Shown piece after piece: positions 40,996 to 50,886 of a DNA stretch of 64,000 bases. The stretch lies in NCBI GenBank assembly GCA_027490815.1, contig JAIXXJ010000019.1:62001-126000 (forward strand), given 5' to 3'. Source of the stretch: Streptomycetaceae bacterium (GTDB taxonomy: Bacteria > Actinomycetota > Actinomycetes > Nanopelagicales > Nanopelagicaceae). The notes below the pieces were generated by a model that saw only the letters and a program-made list of their open reading frames with translations, searched no databases and had not been told where the DNA came from. Position 1 is the first letter of the stretch. The number at the start of each line of letters is the position of its first letter. The position numbers and the translations under genes are program-made.

Positions 40996-42282
40996 TCACT
41001 CGGTGCTTACAGGTACTTCCTCTTCTACAGGAGCCGGAACTGCCTCTTTTTCTAACAGGGCCTCAGATATCGCCTGTCCTACCAAGTTAACCTGCCATGA
41101 GCGAGCACCGAGAGAGAGAAGCTGTGTTTGAACCGCCTCAACCTGCAAATTCTCAGTTGATCCCGCAGGAGGGCTCCAACAAATTCGACGAACTAACTCT
41201 GGCGTAATTAAATTTTCTACAGGAATGCTGTTTTCTTCAGATATTTTCTCTAGGCGCACTCGCGCATGTGAAAGCGGGGCATATTTTTCAGGAAACTTAT
41301 CACGCCATAATTTGATCGGCGGCAAAGTATCGGCAGATGTACGCATTTGTGGCCAATCTTTCTCGGAGAGTGCAACGGCCGATGCAATGCTTTCAAGCCA
41401 TAAGGGTAAATTCTCTAACCAACGCGCACGAAGTCCTAAGGGCCGCAAAGCTTTTTCAAACTCTTTTTTATTCGTCGGTGCTGTGATAGCTAATTCAACA
41501 ATGGCATTATCGTTAAGAAGTTTGCCTTGTGCGATATCGCTTTGACTTGCAATCTTGTCGCGAGCAATCCACAGAGATCGGACAATAGCTAATTGATCTC
41601 TTCGCTTAATCTTGTGCATTCCAGAGGTTCTACGCCATGGATCAACTCGTGGAGCCGGGGGAGGTGCGGCCAAAATTGAGGCGAACTCTTCTAAAGCCCA
41701 TGGAAGTTTTTTACTCTCTAGCAACATTTGATACATCAGATCGCGCAGTTCTACTAGAAGCTCAACATCTAAAGCTGCATATGTAAGCCAATTTTCAGGA
41801 AGCGGACGTACTGACCAATCAGCTGCGCTGTGTTCTTTTGCCAGAGAAACACCCATGAGTGATTCTAAAAGTGGTCCCAACCCAACGCGGGGGAGCCCTG
41901 CAATTCTTCCAGCTAGTTCGGTATCAAATAAACGAATAGGACTAATGCCTATTTCGCGAAGACAGGGAAGATCTTGAGTGCTGGCATGCAAAATTACTTC
42001 ATCAGTATTGAGCAGATCATTGAGTTTCAGAATTAAATGGTGATTGATTCCAAATGGGATGGGGTCAATGAGGTGAAGGCCTCCACCATTTCTCTTTATC
42101 TGAATCAAGTAAGCCCGAGCGCTATATCTAAATCCCGAAGCTCGCTCTGCATCTACTGCAAATGCTCCGGTACCAAGACTCAATTCTTCTATGGCTTTTT
42201 GTAGGCCTGCTTCAGTGTCGATGGGTTCAGGTGTGCCGCCAGCAGGGGCGAGTAATGGAACTGCAACAATCTCTTCACTCAT
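40996..42282 (-). CDS. HRDC-domain 3'-5' exonuclease (ribonuclease D-like)
   Basis: FAVDAERASGFRYSARAYLIQI, LHASTQDLPCLREIG, YAALDVELLVELRD, HRDC region. Confidence 0.92.
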   Translation of the reverse strand: MSEEIVAVPLLAPAGGTPEPIDTEAGLQKAIEELSLGTGAFAVDAERASGFRYSARAYLIQIKRNGGGLHLIDPIPFGINHHLILKLNDLLNTDEVILHASTQDLPCLREIGISPIRLFDTELAGRIAGLPRVGLGPLLESLMGVSLAKEHSAADWSVRPLPENWLTYAALDVELLVELRDLMYQMLLESKKLPWALEEFASILAAPPPAPRVDPWRRTSGMHKIKRRDQLAIVRSLWIARDKIASQSDIAQGKLLNDNAIVELAITAPTNKKEFEKALRPLGLRARWLENLPLWLESIASAVALSEKDWPQMRTSADTLPPIKLWRDKFPEKYAPLSHARVRLEKISEENSIPVENLITPELVRRICWSPPAGSTENLQVEAVQTQLLSLGARSWQVNLVGQAISEALLEKEAVPAPVEEEVPVSTE

Positions 42283-42284
42283 CT

Positions 42285-42863
42285 TTAGTTGCGGCGATTA
42301 GATGTAATCGCAGAGACTCCTTCAGGAATGGGAGGCAATCCTGCTACTTCACAGATTAACTGGCACCAACTGTCAATGTGATCGATCAACAAACTTGGAT
42401 TACCCACTACGGGCGTCCATGAAGCACGGATCTCAATCTCTGCTTCATTTTTACGTGGCGATAACTTTCCAAAAGATGCACTAGTTACTCGAGTGACAGT
42501 GCCACTTGGGCTGTTATAGGAACAACCATTGTTATCGAGTGATTCAAGAAACCAGCTCCAGCCCACTTCAGGAAGTAGTGGATCCTCCTGCATTATGGGA
42601 TCGACATCGGCGCTGACAAAAGTTACACATCGAAATTCGCCATCCCATGTAGCTTGCCCACCAGGTTCATGCAATAAAACGAATCGACCATTTGCAATTT
42701 CATCTTCTTTTTCACCGAGTAAACCATTTGAAACATCGGCAGAAAAAGCAAAAGAATATGTTGCTAACTTCTGAGGTGCAGGCACCTCAGTAAGCATTAC
42801 TTCAGATCTTGGTGTGAATGTGCGAAGCTGGTCGATTAATCGCTCAAACCCATTCGCATCCAT
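42285..42863 (-). CDS. DUF3000 family protein
   Basis: EVMLTEVPAPQKLATYSFA, GRFVLLHEPGGQATWDGEFRCVTFVSADVD; upstream of rnd-like gene as in other actinobacteria. Confidence 0.85.
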   Translation of the reverse strand: MDANGFERLIDQLRTFTPRSEVMLTEVPAPQKLATYSFAFSADVSNGLLGEKEDEIANGRFVLLHEPGGQATWDGEFRCVTFVSADVDPIMQEDPLLPEVGWSWFLESLDNNGCSYNSPSGTVTRVTSASFGKLSPRKNEAEIEIRASWTPVVGNPSLLIDHIDSWCQLICEVAGLPPIPEGVSAITSNRRN

Positions 42864-42923
42864 GTTCTAAGGATAAAGATTGCCCATAGGTTTTCGTGGG
42901 AGGCTGGGCGGTAGGATTTGTCC

Positions 42924-43763
42924 ATGGCATCCTTATTGGCGCTTCTCTCTAGTGCATTATGGGGATCAGCTGATTTCTTTGCTGGACGCATGAGTAAGAA
43001 GCACCATCCATTTGCAGTGTTGGGCTTCTCGCAGGTAATTGGATTGTTTGTTGGAGTATTAATTCTTGTTATCTCAGGTAATTGGCAGGGAAAAGTATTT
43101 GGATTTGATGGTTATTTAATCCCAGGAATCTTGGCAGGTTTAGCCGGTTACATTGGCCTTGCATGTTTGTATGAGGGACTTTCTACTGGGCGAATGGGAG
43201 TTGTTGCTCCAATTAGTTCAATGAGTGCAGTCGTACCTCTTGCTTATGCATTAGCAACTGGTGATGCTCTTTCAACTTTGGCGTTTGTTGGCGTATTTGT
43301 CGCACTTATTGGTGTGTTCTGTGCCAGCGGACCGGAGTTATCTCAAGGGATGCCGATTAAACCTTTGTTGCTTGCATTAGGTGCAGCTGCAGGTTTTGGA
43401 CTTTCTCTAACTTTCATCGCCGTTGGCTCTGAGACAAGTGCCTTACTAACCATGGTTTCAATGCGCGGAGCTACTTTCTTCGTAACGATTTCGATTGCCT
43501 TGAAATTTAGAACCACAGGTAAATTTGGAAGACAGGATTTACCACTTTTAATTTTCATTGGAGCTGCAGATTTCTTGGCTAATCTATTACTTGGAGTAGC
43601 TACCACTAAAGGATTAGTTTCAGTCGCCATGGTATTTGGCTCTCTTTATCCGATTGCAACAGCCCTTTTGGCGTTCAAGTTTCTTAATGAGCGCCTGCAT
43701 AAAGTGCAATACATAGGAATTGCATTAGCAGTCAGTGGTGTATCTCTGATCTCAGCTTTTTAA
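42924..43763 (+). CDS. DMT/EamA-family transporter
   Basis: 10-TM EamA duplication, LLSSALWGSADFFAGRMSK; ATG 42924 preferred (TAGGAT 6 nt upstream) over TTG 42918. Confidence 0.87.
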   Translation: MASLLALLSSALWGSADFFAGRMSKKHHPFAVLGFSQVIGLFVGVLILVISGNWQGKVFGFDGYLIPGILAGLAGYIGLACLYEGLSTGRMGVVAPISSMSAVVPLAYALATGDALSTLAFVGVFVALIGVFCASGPELSQGMPIKPLLLALGAAAGFGLSLTFIAVGSETSALLTMVSMRGATFFVTISIALKFRTTGKFGRQDLPLLIFIGAADFLANLLLGVATTKGLVSVAMVFGSLYPIATALLAFKFLNERLHKVQYIGIALAVSGVSLISAF

Positions 43764-43782
43764 TAGTTGATAAAAGTATCTT

Positions 43783-44274
43783 CTAGTTAATCGCCGAATA
43801 GAATTGAGTATCATCAAACTGTTTCATTTCTATATGCTTAAAATGGGATAAAAGAAGTTGCCAGTCCACAATGTTTTCACCGCCAGTTACCTGGGTAATG
43901 CTCAATTCAAGTTGGTCAATTTTTCCAATTTTTACTAGATCCATAATCATTTTCGGCCCACCTTCAATAAGGATATTTTCACCGAATAGTTTGCGCGCCC
44001 TATCAACTGCTTCACCGGGCGAGCAATTCCATAACTGCGCGATTGGATTTTCTTCAAGTGGATTAATTGAACCCCGCGAACAAACTATGACAGGCACGGG
44101 AGAGCGTCTGTAGGATTCATTTCGCGCGGTATTGCCGCCAATAATGATCACATCGACATGGCGACGACGGTTCAAAAAGATTTCGCGATCTGCTTTTGAG
44201 CTGATCTCTGCTGAACTCGCATTCTTTGTTGCCGAGCCATCTTGGCCCACCACCAAAGTTGCAACCGTACTCAT
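43783..44274 (-). CDS. RibD C-terminal/dihydrofolate reductase-like protein
   Basis: VDVIIIGGNTARNESYRRSPVPVIVCSRG, ENILIEGGPKMIMDLVKIGKIDQLELSITQV. Confidence 0.8.
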   Translation of the reverse strand: MSTVATLVVGQDGSATKNASSAEISSKADREIFLNRRRHVDVIIIGGNTARNESYRRSPVPVIVCSRGSINPLEENPIAQLWNCSPGEAVDRARKLFGENILIEGGPKMIMDLVKIGKIDQLELSITQVTGGENIVDWQLLLSHFKHIEMKQFDDTQFYSAIN

Positions 44275-44375
44275 TGGATAAGTATCACCTAACTTGGGCT
44301 CTTCTTGCAGAGTCGGATTTAAAACCAATGAGATCTAGTTGAACTGGCAGGTCTATCGGAGTTAGCCTTGTCTAT

Positions 44376-45524
44376 ATGGCCAGCAATAACGAAAAGGTTC
44401 TATTCATAACCAATGATTTTGGTCCTCGGGCCGGGGGTATTGAGACCTTTATTATCGGTCTTATCGAACGAAGAGCATTTGCAACAACGATTGTTTACAC
44501 ATCGGCCCAGGAAAATTCCAAAGAATATGACGCAAACTGGGAAAGAAAGTTTGGCGTAAAGGTTGTCAGAGATTCATCGAGAATATTGTTACCTACTCCA
44601 AAGGTAGCCCGCAGAATTTCGAAGTTAGTAAAAACTGAAAACATTAAAACGGTTACCTTTGGTGCAGCAGCACCGCTTGGTTTACTAGCGCACTCAATAA
44701 AACGTGCTGGCATAGTCCGAATAGTCGCTCTCACTCATGGTCATGAAGTTTGGTGGGCAAGGGTTTTCCCTTTCAATTTACTGATGCGCAGAATTGGCAG
44801 GGGAGTTGATTCACTTACTTATTTAGGCGAGTACACCCACCAAATGATCTCTCGTGCATTGGATCAAAGAGCAAAATTGGCTATGGTAAAAATTGCACCT
44901 GGAATCGATACGCAACATTTTCGTCCTCGAAACTCTGAAGATCTACGCAAATCACTCAATCTTGCCGAAAAGAAAGTAATTGTCTGCGTCGCTCGGCTGG
45001 TTCATCGCAAAGGTCAAGATCGTTTGATTGAAGCGATGCCACAAATCTTGAGATCAGCTCCGAATGCTCACCTTTTCATTGTTGGCGAAGGACCTTATCG
45101 TCAGCATTTAGTAAAAAGGGTGAATCAACTGAAGATTGAAGATGCTGTCACTTTTGTTGGACGTATTGGCTATGAACAACTTCCTGAGTACATATGTGTT
45201 GGAGATCTTTTTGCTATGCCATCTCGATCACGCTTTTGGGGTTTAGAGGTTGAAGGTTTGGGAATTTCTTACTTGGAGGCAAGTGCATGCGGACTTCCTG
45301 TAATTGCGGGTTCTTCGGGCGGTGCTCCAGATGCAGTGGATGAAGGCAAAAGCGGTGTGGTCGTGAGCGGTATTGATAATGATGCAATAGCAAAAGCTGT
45401 TGTTAAACTTTTGAATGATCCTGAAACCTCCAAAACTATGGGTCACTATGGTCGTAACTGGGTAGTTGAAAAATGGAGATGGGAAATTTGGTCAGAGGCC
45501 TTCGAGCAATTACTTAAGAAGTAA
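44376..45524 (+). CDS. GT4 glycosyltransferase (PimB-like mannosyltransferase)
   Basis: FGPRAGGIETFI, ALTHGHEVWWA, ARLVHRKGQDRLIEA, GLEVEGLGISYLEASACGLPV. Confidence 0.85.
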   Translation: MASNNEKVLFITNDFGPRAGGIETFIIGLIERRAFATTIVYTSAQENSKEYDANWERKFGVKVVRDSSRILLPTPKVARRISKLVKTENIKTVTFGAAAPLGLLAHSIKRAGIVRIVALTHGHEVWWARVFPFNLLMRRIGRGVDSLTYLGEYTHQMISRALDQRAKLAMVKIAPGIDTQHFRPRNSEDLRKSLNLAEKKVIVCVARLVHRKGQDRLIEAMPQILRSAPNAHLFIVGEGPYRQHLVKRVNQLKIEDAVTFVGRIGYEQLPEYICVGDLFAMPSRSRFWGLEVEGLGISYLEASACGLPVIAGSSGGAPDAVDEGKSGVVVSGIDNDAIAKAVVKLLNDPETSKTMGHYGRNWVVEKWRWEIWSEAFEQLLKK

Positions 45525-46118
45525 ACCATTTTCTCGGGCAAAATTGATTGCACTGATTCGATTATCAACATTTAATTTTCTAAAAATTGCAGTTATGTGA
45601 GACTTAATTGTTGATTGACTAAGAAAAAGTTGCTTGGCTATCTCTTGATTACTTAGTCCGAGTGAGATTTTCATCAACACATCAATTTCTCTGGCCGTGA
45701 GCAAATGATCAGCAGATGCGGCAAGTGCAGACAATCCTTTTGCAGAAAAGCTGCGGGGTGAAGAGATACAGTGCTTAATTGCCGAAACGATTTCAGATAC
45801 GGGGGCGGTTTTTACCACGAAGCTATTTGCTCCAGACTTCATAGCAGCAACTACAAACTCGGGACCAGAATTAAGAGTGAGTATTACTATCCCTGTTTCT
45901 TTAGATACTGATCGAATCCACTGGATAATTTCAAATCCAGATCCATCCGGCAGATTGAGGTCAACTACAACAACATCCGGATTGCTATGTGCTATTTGTG
46001 CAATAGCTTCGGCCACAGTTGCAGCTGACCCAACGACTTCTAAATTAGCCTGTGTAAATGCAGTCAATAAGCCTTCACGAACAACAGCATGATCATCGAC
46101 TATGAGTACTCGTATCAT
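45510..46118 (-). CDS. NarL/LuxR-family two-component response regulator
   Basis: Receiver VDDHAVVREGL...VVVDLNLPDGSG...VVKTAP and LTAREIDVLMKISLGLSNQEIAKQLFLSQSTIKSHI HTH. Confidence 0.94.
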   Translation of the reverse strand: MIRVLIVDDHAVVREGLLTAFTQANLEVVGSAATVAEAIAQIAHSNPDVVVVDLNLPDGSGFEIIQWIRSVSKETGIVILTLNSGPEFVVAAMKSGANSFVVKTAPVSEIVSAIKHCISSPRSFSAKGLSALAASADHLLTAREIDVLMKISLGLSNQEIAKQLFLSQSTIKSHITAIFRKLNVDNRISAINFARENGLLLK

Positions 46119-46587
46119 TTTTGTCCAATGGGATGTGTACTTCTATTTTCGTCCCATTCTGATCAGATTCAATAAGGGTTTCCCCACCCAAGAGATGGAC
46201 CCTTTCCCTTATGCCTAAGAGACCAAATGAACCTTCTTTTTCTTTCGCTCCACCAATTCCATTGTCTGCGATAGTAATTGATAGAGTTGTTGCCTTTGAA
46301 TGCTGGAGAACATTGCGCAGAATTTCGTTGAATATTTGACTGAGTTGGTAAGACAAATCTGGTGTTGAATGAGTTTGATTAGGCGAAAGGTTTCTTAGTC
46401 GATGAATTTCAACCCGAACTTTCTCTGTTTGTTCTGAGATTGCAAATCTAATCGCTCTGAGTTCTTTTCGGGTTTCAGGATCCTTGCTATGAGAAATAGC
46501 GTTATCAATGGAAAAGCCCAGGCCAACTAAGTCCTGGGCTATTCCATCATGTAACTCTTGTGCAAGAATTACAAGTTCATTTTTCAC
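46093..46587 (-). CDS. Minimal sensor histidine kinase (HisKA_3 DHp plus shortened HATPase)
   Basis: ELHDGIAQDLVGLGFSIDNAI H-box; NEILRNVLQHSKATTLSITIADNGIGG...FGLLGIRERVHLLGG; only 164 aa, no sensor domain; GTG start overlapping fadD stop. Confidence 0.88.
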   Translation of the reverse strand: MKNELVILAQELHDGIAQDLVGLGFSIDNAISHSKDPETRKELRAIRFAISEQTEKVRVEIHRLRNLSPNQTHSTPDLSYQLSQIFNEILRNVLQHSKATTLSITIADNGIGGAKEKEGSFGLLGIRERVHLLGGETLIESDQNGTKIEVHIPLDKNDTSTHSR

Positions 46588-48374
46588 GTTGCAAATAATG
46601 CTTCTATCTCTTTAGCAAACTCCTTTGCAACGACATGTCGTTTCACGGATAGTTTTGCAGTTAAATGTCCGCCAGCGATAGTGAAGTCGGTTGGCAAGAT
46701 TGTGAACTTTCTAATTGATTCAGCTCGGCTAACAGCCTTGTTTGCTTCATCAACTGCAGTTTGGATGGCCGAGACTAGATCTGGATCATTAACCAAATCA
46801 GCAATTGTTGCTCCGTCCTTCTTGTTATTTGCAATCCATCCCTTAATTGCATCTGGATCAATTGTTACCAAAGCTGCGATGAATGGTTGGTTATCACCGA
46901 CTACTAAGCATTGGCTAACCAATGGATGAGCACGAAGTCGATCTTCAAGAACTGCAGGGGCAACATTTTTTCCGCCAGCTGTAACGATGATCTCTTTCTT
47001 ACGCCCGACGATGTAAAGGAATCCTTCATCATCTAGTTTTCCTAAGTCACCAGTCTGGAACCAACGCTCGGAGGTAAAGACTTCTGCATTTGCAGCATCA
47101 TTTTGCCAGTAGCCATCCATGACGATTGGACCACGAATGAGAACTTCACCGTCTTCTGCAATCTTGATTGAAGTACCTGGGATTGGTCGACCCACTGATC
47201 CAACACGGTGTGCGCCATACAAATTCAAGGTCGCTCCCGCAGTTGTCTCCGTTAATCCGTAACCTTCCAGAATTGTTACACCGATACCGCGGTAGAAGTG
47301 TCCGAGACGTGTACCAAGTGGAGCACCACCGGATATCGCCGCTTCAACTTTTCCACCCATACCGTGTCTGATCTTGCTGTAAACCAGCTTGTCAAAGAGG
47401 CCATGTTTTAATTTTAGAATGGGAGAGACAGATCCTTTATCAAGGGCCTCTGAATAAGCAATCGCAACTGCAGCGGCTTTTCTAAAGATATTTCCTTTTC
47501 CTGCTGCCTCTGCTTTTGCCTCTGCTCCGTTATAGATCTTTTCAAAGATACGAGGAACGGCAAGTACGAAGGTTGGCTTAAATGATGCAAGGTCCATAGG
47601 CAATCTACCGACAGGATCACTGCAGTGAGCCAGGTGCAGACCAGCAGTTATTGATCCAATTTGAACCATGCGACCAAACACGTGAGCAACCGGAAGGAAA
47701 AGAAGTGTGGAGCCACCGGGCTTTAGAAAAAGCTCACTTGCACCCTGCACAACATTTCCACACTCTGCATGGAAATTGCCATGAGTTAACTGGACACCTT
47801 TTGGCTTGCCAGTGGTTCCAGATGTATAAATCAAAGTAGCAAGTGTGTTTGGAACAAGTGCGCTACGGCGACGGTCAACTTCCTCATCGCTAATGTTCTT
47901 TCCAGCCTCTCTTAATACTGCAAGAACATCATCAGTCATTGCCCAAATATTTTTCGTATGAGAAGGCAGAACAGTCTGAACTAATTCACGCATTGCTGGG
48001 GTTTCAACAATTATTGCAACAGAATGAGAGTCATTGAGGATCCAATCAATCTGTTCGGCAGAAGAAGTATCAAAAATTGGAACAACCACGCCGCCTGCAA
48101 ACCATGTTGCAAAATCCAAAATCGTCCACTCATATCGAGTGCGAGCCATGATCGCTACGCGATCACCAATCTGAATACCACTAGCAATTAATCCCTTAGC
48201 GGTTGCTCGAATCTCTTCTTCAACCTCTTTTGCAGTCACGGGCTGCCATCCCTCACCAAGTGGTCGGGACATTGTTATACGCTCTGGTTCAAACCATGCG
48301 CGCTCAGTGATCAGATTTGTGAGATTTCCTGCAGTAGAAGCAGGAACAAGTGCTGGGACAGTGATTTCATTCAT
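46584..48374 (-). CDS. fadD: Long-chain acyl-CoA synthetase (AMP-dependent)
   Basis: YTSGTTGKPKGVQLTHGNF, GYGLTETTAGATLN, FLYIVGRKKEIIVTAGGKNVAP. Confidence 0.94.
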   Translation of the reverse strand: MNEITVPALVPASTAGNLTNLITERAWFEPERITMSRPLGEGWQPVTAKEVEEEIRATAKGLIASGIQIGDRVAIMARTRYEWTILDFATWFAGGVVVPIFDTSSAEQIDWILNDSHSVAIIVETPAMRELVQTVLPSHTKNIWAMTDDVLAVLREAGKNISDEEVDRRRSALVPNTLATLIYTSGTTGKPKGVQLTHGNFHAECGNVVQGASELFLKPGGSTLLFLPVAHVFGRMVQIGSITAGLHLAHCSDPVGRLPMDLASFKPTFVLAVPRIFEKIYNGAEAKAEAAGKGNIFRKAAAVAIAYSEALDKGSVSPILKLKHGLFDKLVYSKIRHGMGGKVEAAISGGAPLGTRLGHFYRGIGVTILEGYGLTETTAGATLNLYGAHRVGSVGRPIPGTSIKIAEDGEVLIRGPIVMDGYWQNDAANAEVFTSERWFQTGDLGKLDDEGFLYIVGRKKEIIVTAGGKNVAPAVLEDRLRAHPLVSQCLVVGDNQPFIAALVTIDPDAIKGWIANNKKDGATIADLVNDPDLVSAIQTAVDEANKAVSRAESIRKFTILPTDFTIAGGHLTAKLSVKRHVVAKEFAKEIEALFAT

Positions 48375-48430
48375 GGGATAACGCTAGCGTGACAGATGAG
48401 AAAAGGGGAAGAGGCTAGTAGCCTTCTCCC

Positions 48431-48868
48431 ATGAGCGAATTCAGTAAATCCACAGTAATAATCGAAGCGTCACTATCAGATGTTCAAAAGACCCTCACGG
48501 AGCTAGACAAGTATCCGGATTGGTCGACGCAGATTAAGTCTGCCGAAAGCCTCTCAACTGATGATCAAGGGCGCATTACAAAAGTTAAGATGAGTATCGA
48601 TGCAGGAATGATGAAAGATCGCGTCACTTTGGATTACGACTGGAGCCAGGCACCAGAAAAAATAATCTTTTCGTTAGAGGAAGCAGACCTACTGACCAGT
48701 ATGGATGGCGCCTATACATTCAAGAGCATCGATTCTGACACTACAGAAGTTACTTACGAGTTAGGTGTCTCGCTATCTATGTCTATTCCAGACATGATGC
48801 GAAAGAAAGCCGAGAAGGCGACTATTGATGCCGCCCTTGCGCAACTTAAATCACATTTAGAGGGTTAA
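48431..48868 (+). CDS. SRPBCC/START-like family protein
   Basis: STVIIEASLSDVQKTLTELDKYPDWSTQIKSAE; cyclase/dehydrase-like fold. Confidence 0.82.
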   Translation: MSEFSKSTVIIEASLSDVQKTLTELDKYPDWSTQIKSAESLSTDDQGRITKVKMSIDAGMMKDRVTLDYDWSQAPEKIIFSLEEADLLTSMDGAYTFKSIDSDTTEVTYELGVSLSMSIPDMMRKKAEKATIDAALAQLKSHLEG

Positions 48869-48872
48869 ATTA

Positions 48873-49817
48873 ATGAGCCTATCGATTGGCATCGATGTCG
48901 GTGGAACCAAAGTTCTCGGCGGTGTTGTCGATGAAAACGGAACGGTACTAGCACGTGCCAGAAAAGATACACCGCGCCAGGGTGGTAAAGCTTTAACTCA
49001 AACAATTGCTGACACAGTAAATGAGTTAGTTGCTAAACACAGCGTTTCTAGCGTGGGAGTAAGTGCGGCAGGATTTGTTTCCTCCGATCGAAAAACAATG
49101 TTAGCAACCCCAAACATTGCTGATTGGAACGATGTAGATCTTGATTTCGAATTAAATGCTTTGATTGGTCTGCCTGTTGTCATTGAAAATGATGCAAATG
49201 CAGCGGCATGGGGAGAGGCAAAGTTTGGTGCTGGTCGAAATCAAAATCACATGATGATGCTTACCGTGGGTACGGGAATCGGTGGCGGAATAGTTATCGA
49301 TGGTCAGCTTCAACGAGGTGCATTTGGTATTGCAGCGGAGTTTGGCCACATGCGCGTTGTCCCAGAAGGTCACATCTGTGGATGTGGCGCACGTGGTTGT
49401 TTTGAACAGTACGCATCTGGCAATGCTCTGCTTCGACATGCCAGAGAGGCGATCAATGCAAGTCCGGAAGTTGCACGAAATCTTTTGTCACGAGGTGATG
49501 GAACAGTTGCCGGTTTGACTGGCCACATCATCACTCAGGCAGCACAAGAGGGCGATCCAATTGCACTTGCCGCTTTCAATACAACCGGGCATTGGCTTGG
49601 AGCAGGTATTGCATCACTTGCAGTTTTGTTGGATCCAATCTGCGTTGTTATTGGCGGTGGAGTAATCGATGCCGGTGAAATCTTGCTTGCACCAACTCGT
49701 GAATCACTTGAACGCACGATGCCCTTTGCAGGTAAGCATCCTTATCCTGTTTTGATTGCCGCAGAGTTAGGCAATGATGCAGGTTTAGTGGGAGTAGCAG
49801 ATTTAGCTAGAGGGTAG
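48873..49817 (+). CDS. ROK-family glucokinase
   Basis: IGIDVGGTKVLGGVVDENG, ENDANAAAWGEAKFGAG, CGCGARGCFEQYASG. Confidence 0.93.
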   Translation: MSLSIGIDVGGTKVLGGVVDENGTVLARARKDTPRQGGKALTQTIADTVNELVAKHSVSSVGVSAAGFVSSDRKTMLATPNIADWNDVDLDFELNALIGLPVVIENDANAAAWGEAKFGAGRNQNHMMMLTVGTGIGGGIVIDGQLQRGAFGIAAEFGHMRVVPEGHICGCGARGCFEQYASGNALLRHAREAINASPEVARNLLSRGDGTVAGLTGHIITQAAQEGDPIALAAFNTTGHWLGAGIASLAVLLDPICVVIGGGVIDAGEILLAPTRESLERTMPFAGKHPYPVLIAAELGNDAGLVGVADLARG

Positions 49818-49848
49818 TTTTTACTTGATCTTTTTTGATTAAAGTTGT

Positions 49849-50133
49849 TTATAGATTAACCCCATCATCTTCACGGTAAGGACGATTAAACCAACGTTTA
49901 ATCGCAATCTTTGCAGATCGAAGCAAATCAATTGGGTTAGCACGTGGGGGATTGGGTGGAGCAAAACCTTCATCCGAGTTTTGAACCTCTAGTTTTTCCA
50001 AGCGCTCTAGATCATCTAGATAAGTATTTGGAGATGATTCATCTAAGGACAGCCCCGAAACAATTGATTCGAACTCCGACCGGATCAGATCCTCTTCGTC
50101 GAACTCATCAGGGCCTTTTCTGTGCTCATTCAC
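49849..50133 (-). CDS. Hypothetical small acidic protein
   Basis: 94 aa ORF with GGAGGG SD-like sequence upstream. Confidence 0.6.
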   Translation of the reverse strand: MNEHRKGPDEFDEEDLIRSEFESIVSGLSLDESSPNTYLDDLERLEKLEVQNSDEGFAPPNPPRANPIDLLRSAKIAIKRWFNRPYREDDGVNL

Positions 50134-50177
50134 CCTCCGATGGTGTCATAACCGTCAATAGACAGTAAATTAACCCC

Positions 50178-50870
50178 GTGCTGAACAATTTGCCATATGG
50201 TGCTTTACGAGCATTTTTGACCCCGTTCCTCATGCTCGCCTTCCGGCCAAAGGTTCGTGGCCTTCGAAATGTTCCAGCAAAAGGCCCATTGATAATCGCT
50301 TCAAATCATCTTTCTTTCAGCGATTCAATTTTTATGCCTATGGTCGTTCCCCGCAAAGTAACTTTCCTAGCAAAAAGTGAGTACTTCACCTCTCCCGGTC
50401 CAAAAGGTTTGTTGAAGAAGTTAACTTTCATCGCTTTAGGACAAGTTCCGGTTGATCGCTCGGGCGGGCGCCGAAGTGAGGCAGCTCTGATCACTGGACT
50501 TAAAGTTTTATCAGATGGTGCATGCCTTGGTATCTATCCAGAGGGAACAAGATCTCCCGATGGAAGATTGTATAAAGCTCGCACAGGGATTGCTCGCCTT
50601 GCAATTGAATCAGGTGCACCTGTGGTTCCAGTAGCGATGTTTGATACAGACAAGATTCAACCAACTGGACAAGTCGTACCCAATGTAAAAAGAGTGGGCA
50701 TGAGCTTTGGAGAGCCAATGTATTTTGATGGTGATCCAACTGATTTAGAACACCTGCGAGATGTTGCTGACACAATCATGAGAGCAATCGGTCAATTATC
50801 TGGGCAAGAATATGTTGATACTTATGCGCCTAAAAAAGTAAAGCTTGGCAAGGTCGAAGAAGAAGAGTAA
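50178..50870 (+). CDS. 1-acyl-sn-glycerol-3-phosphate acyltransferase (PlsC family)
   Basis: ASNHLSFSDSIF and IYPEGTRSPDGRLYK motifs. Confidence 0.92.
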   Translation: MLNNLPYGALRAFLTPFLMLAFRPKVRGLRNVPAKGPLIIASNHLSFSDSIFMPMVVPRKVTFLAKSEYFTSPGPKGLLKKLTFIALGQVPVDRSGGRRSEAALITGLKVLSDGACLGIYPEGTRSPDGRLYKARTGIARLAIESGAPVVPVAMFDTDKIQPTGQVVPNVKRVGMSFGEPMYFDGDPTDLEHLRDVADTIMRAIGQLSGQEYVDTYAPKKVKLGKVEEEE

Positions 50871-50886
50871 TCGGCTGAAGTTGAGT

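Noticed and set aside
49152-49518. Several overlapping small ORFs inside the ROK glucokinase
   Set aside because: Out-of-frame shadows of the glucokinase; the ROK motifs validate the long frame.
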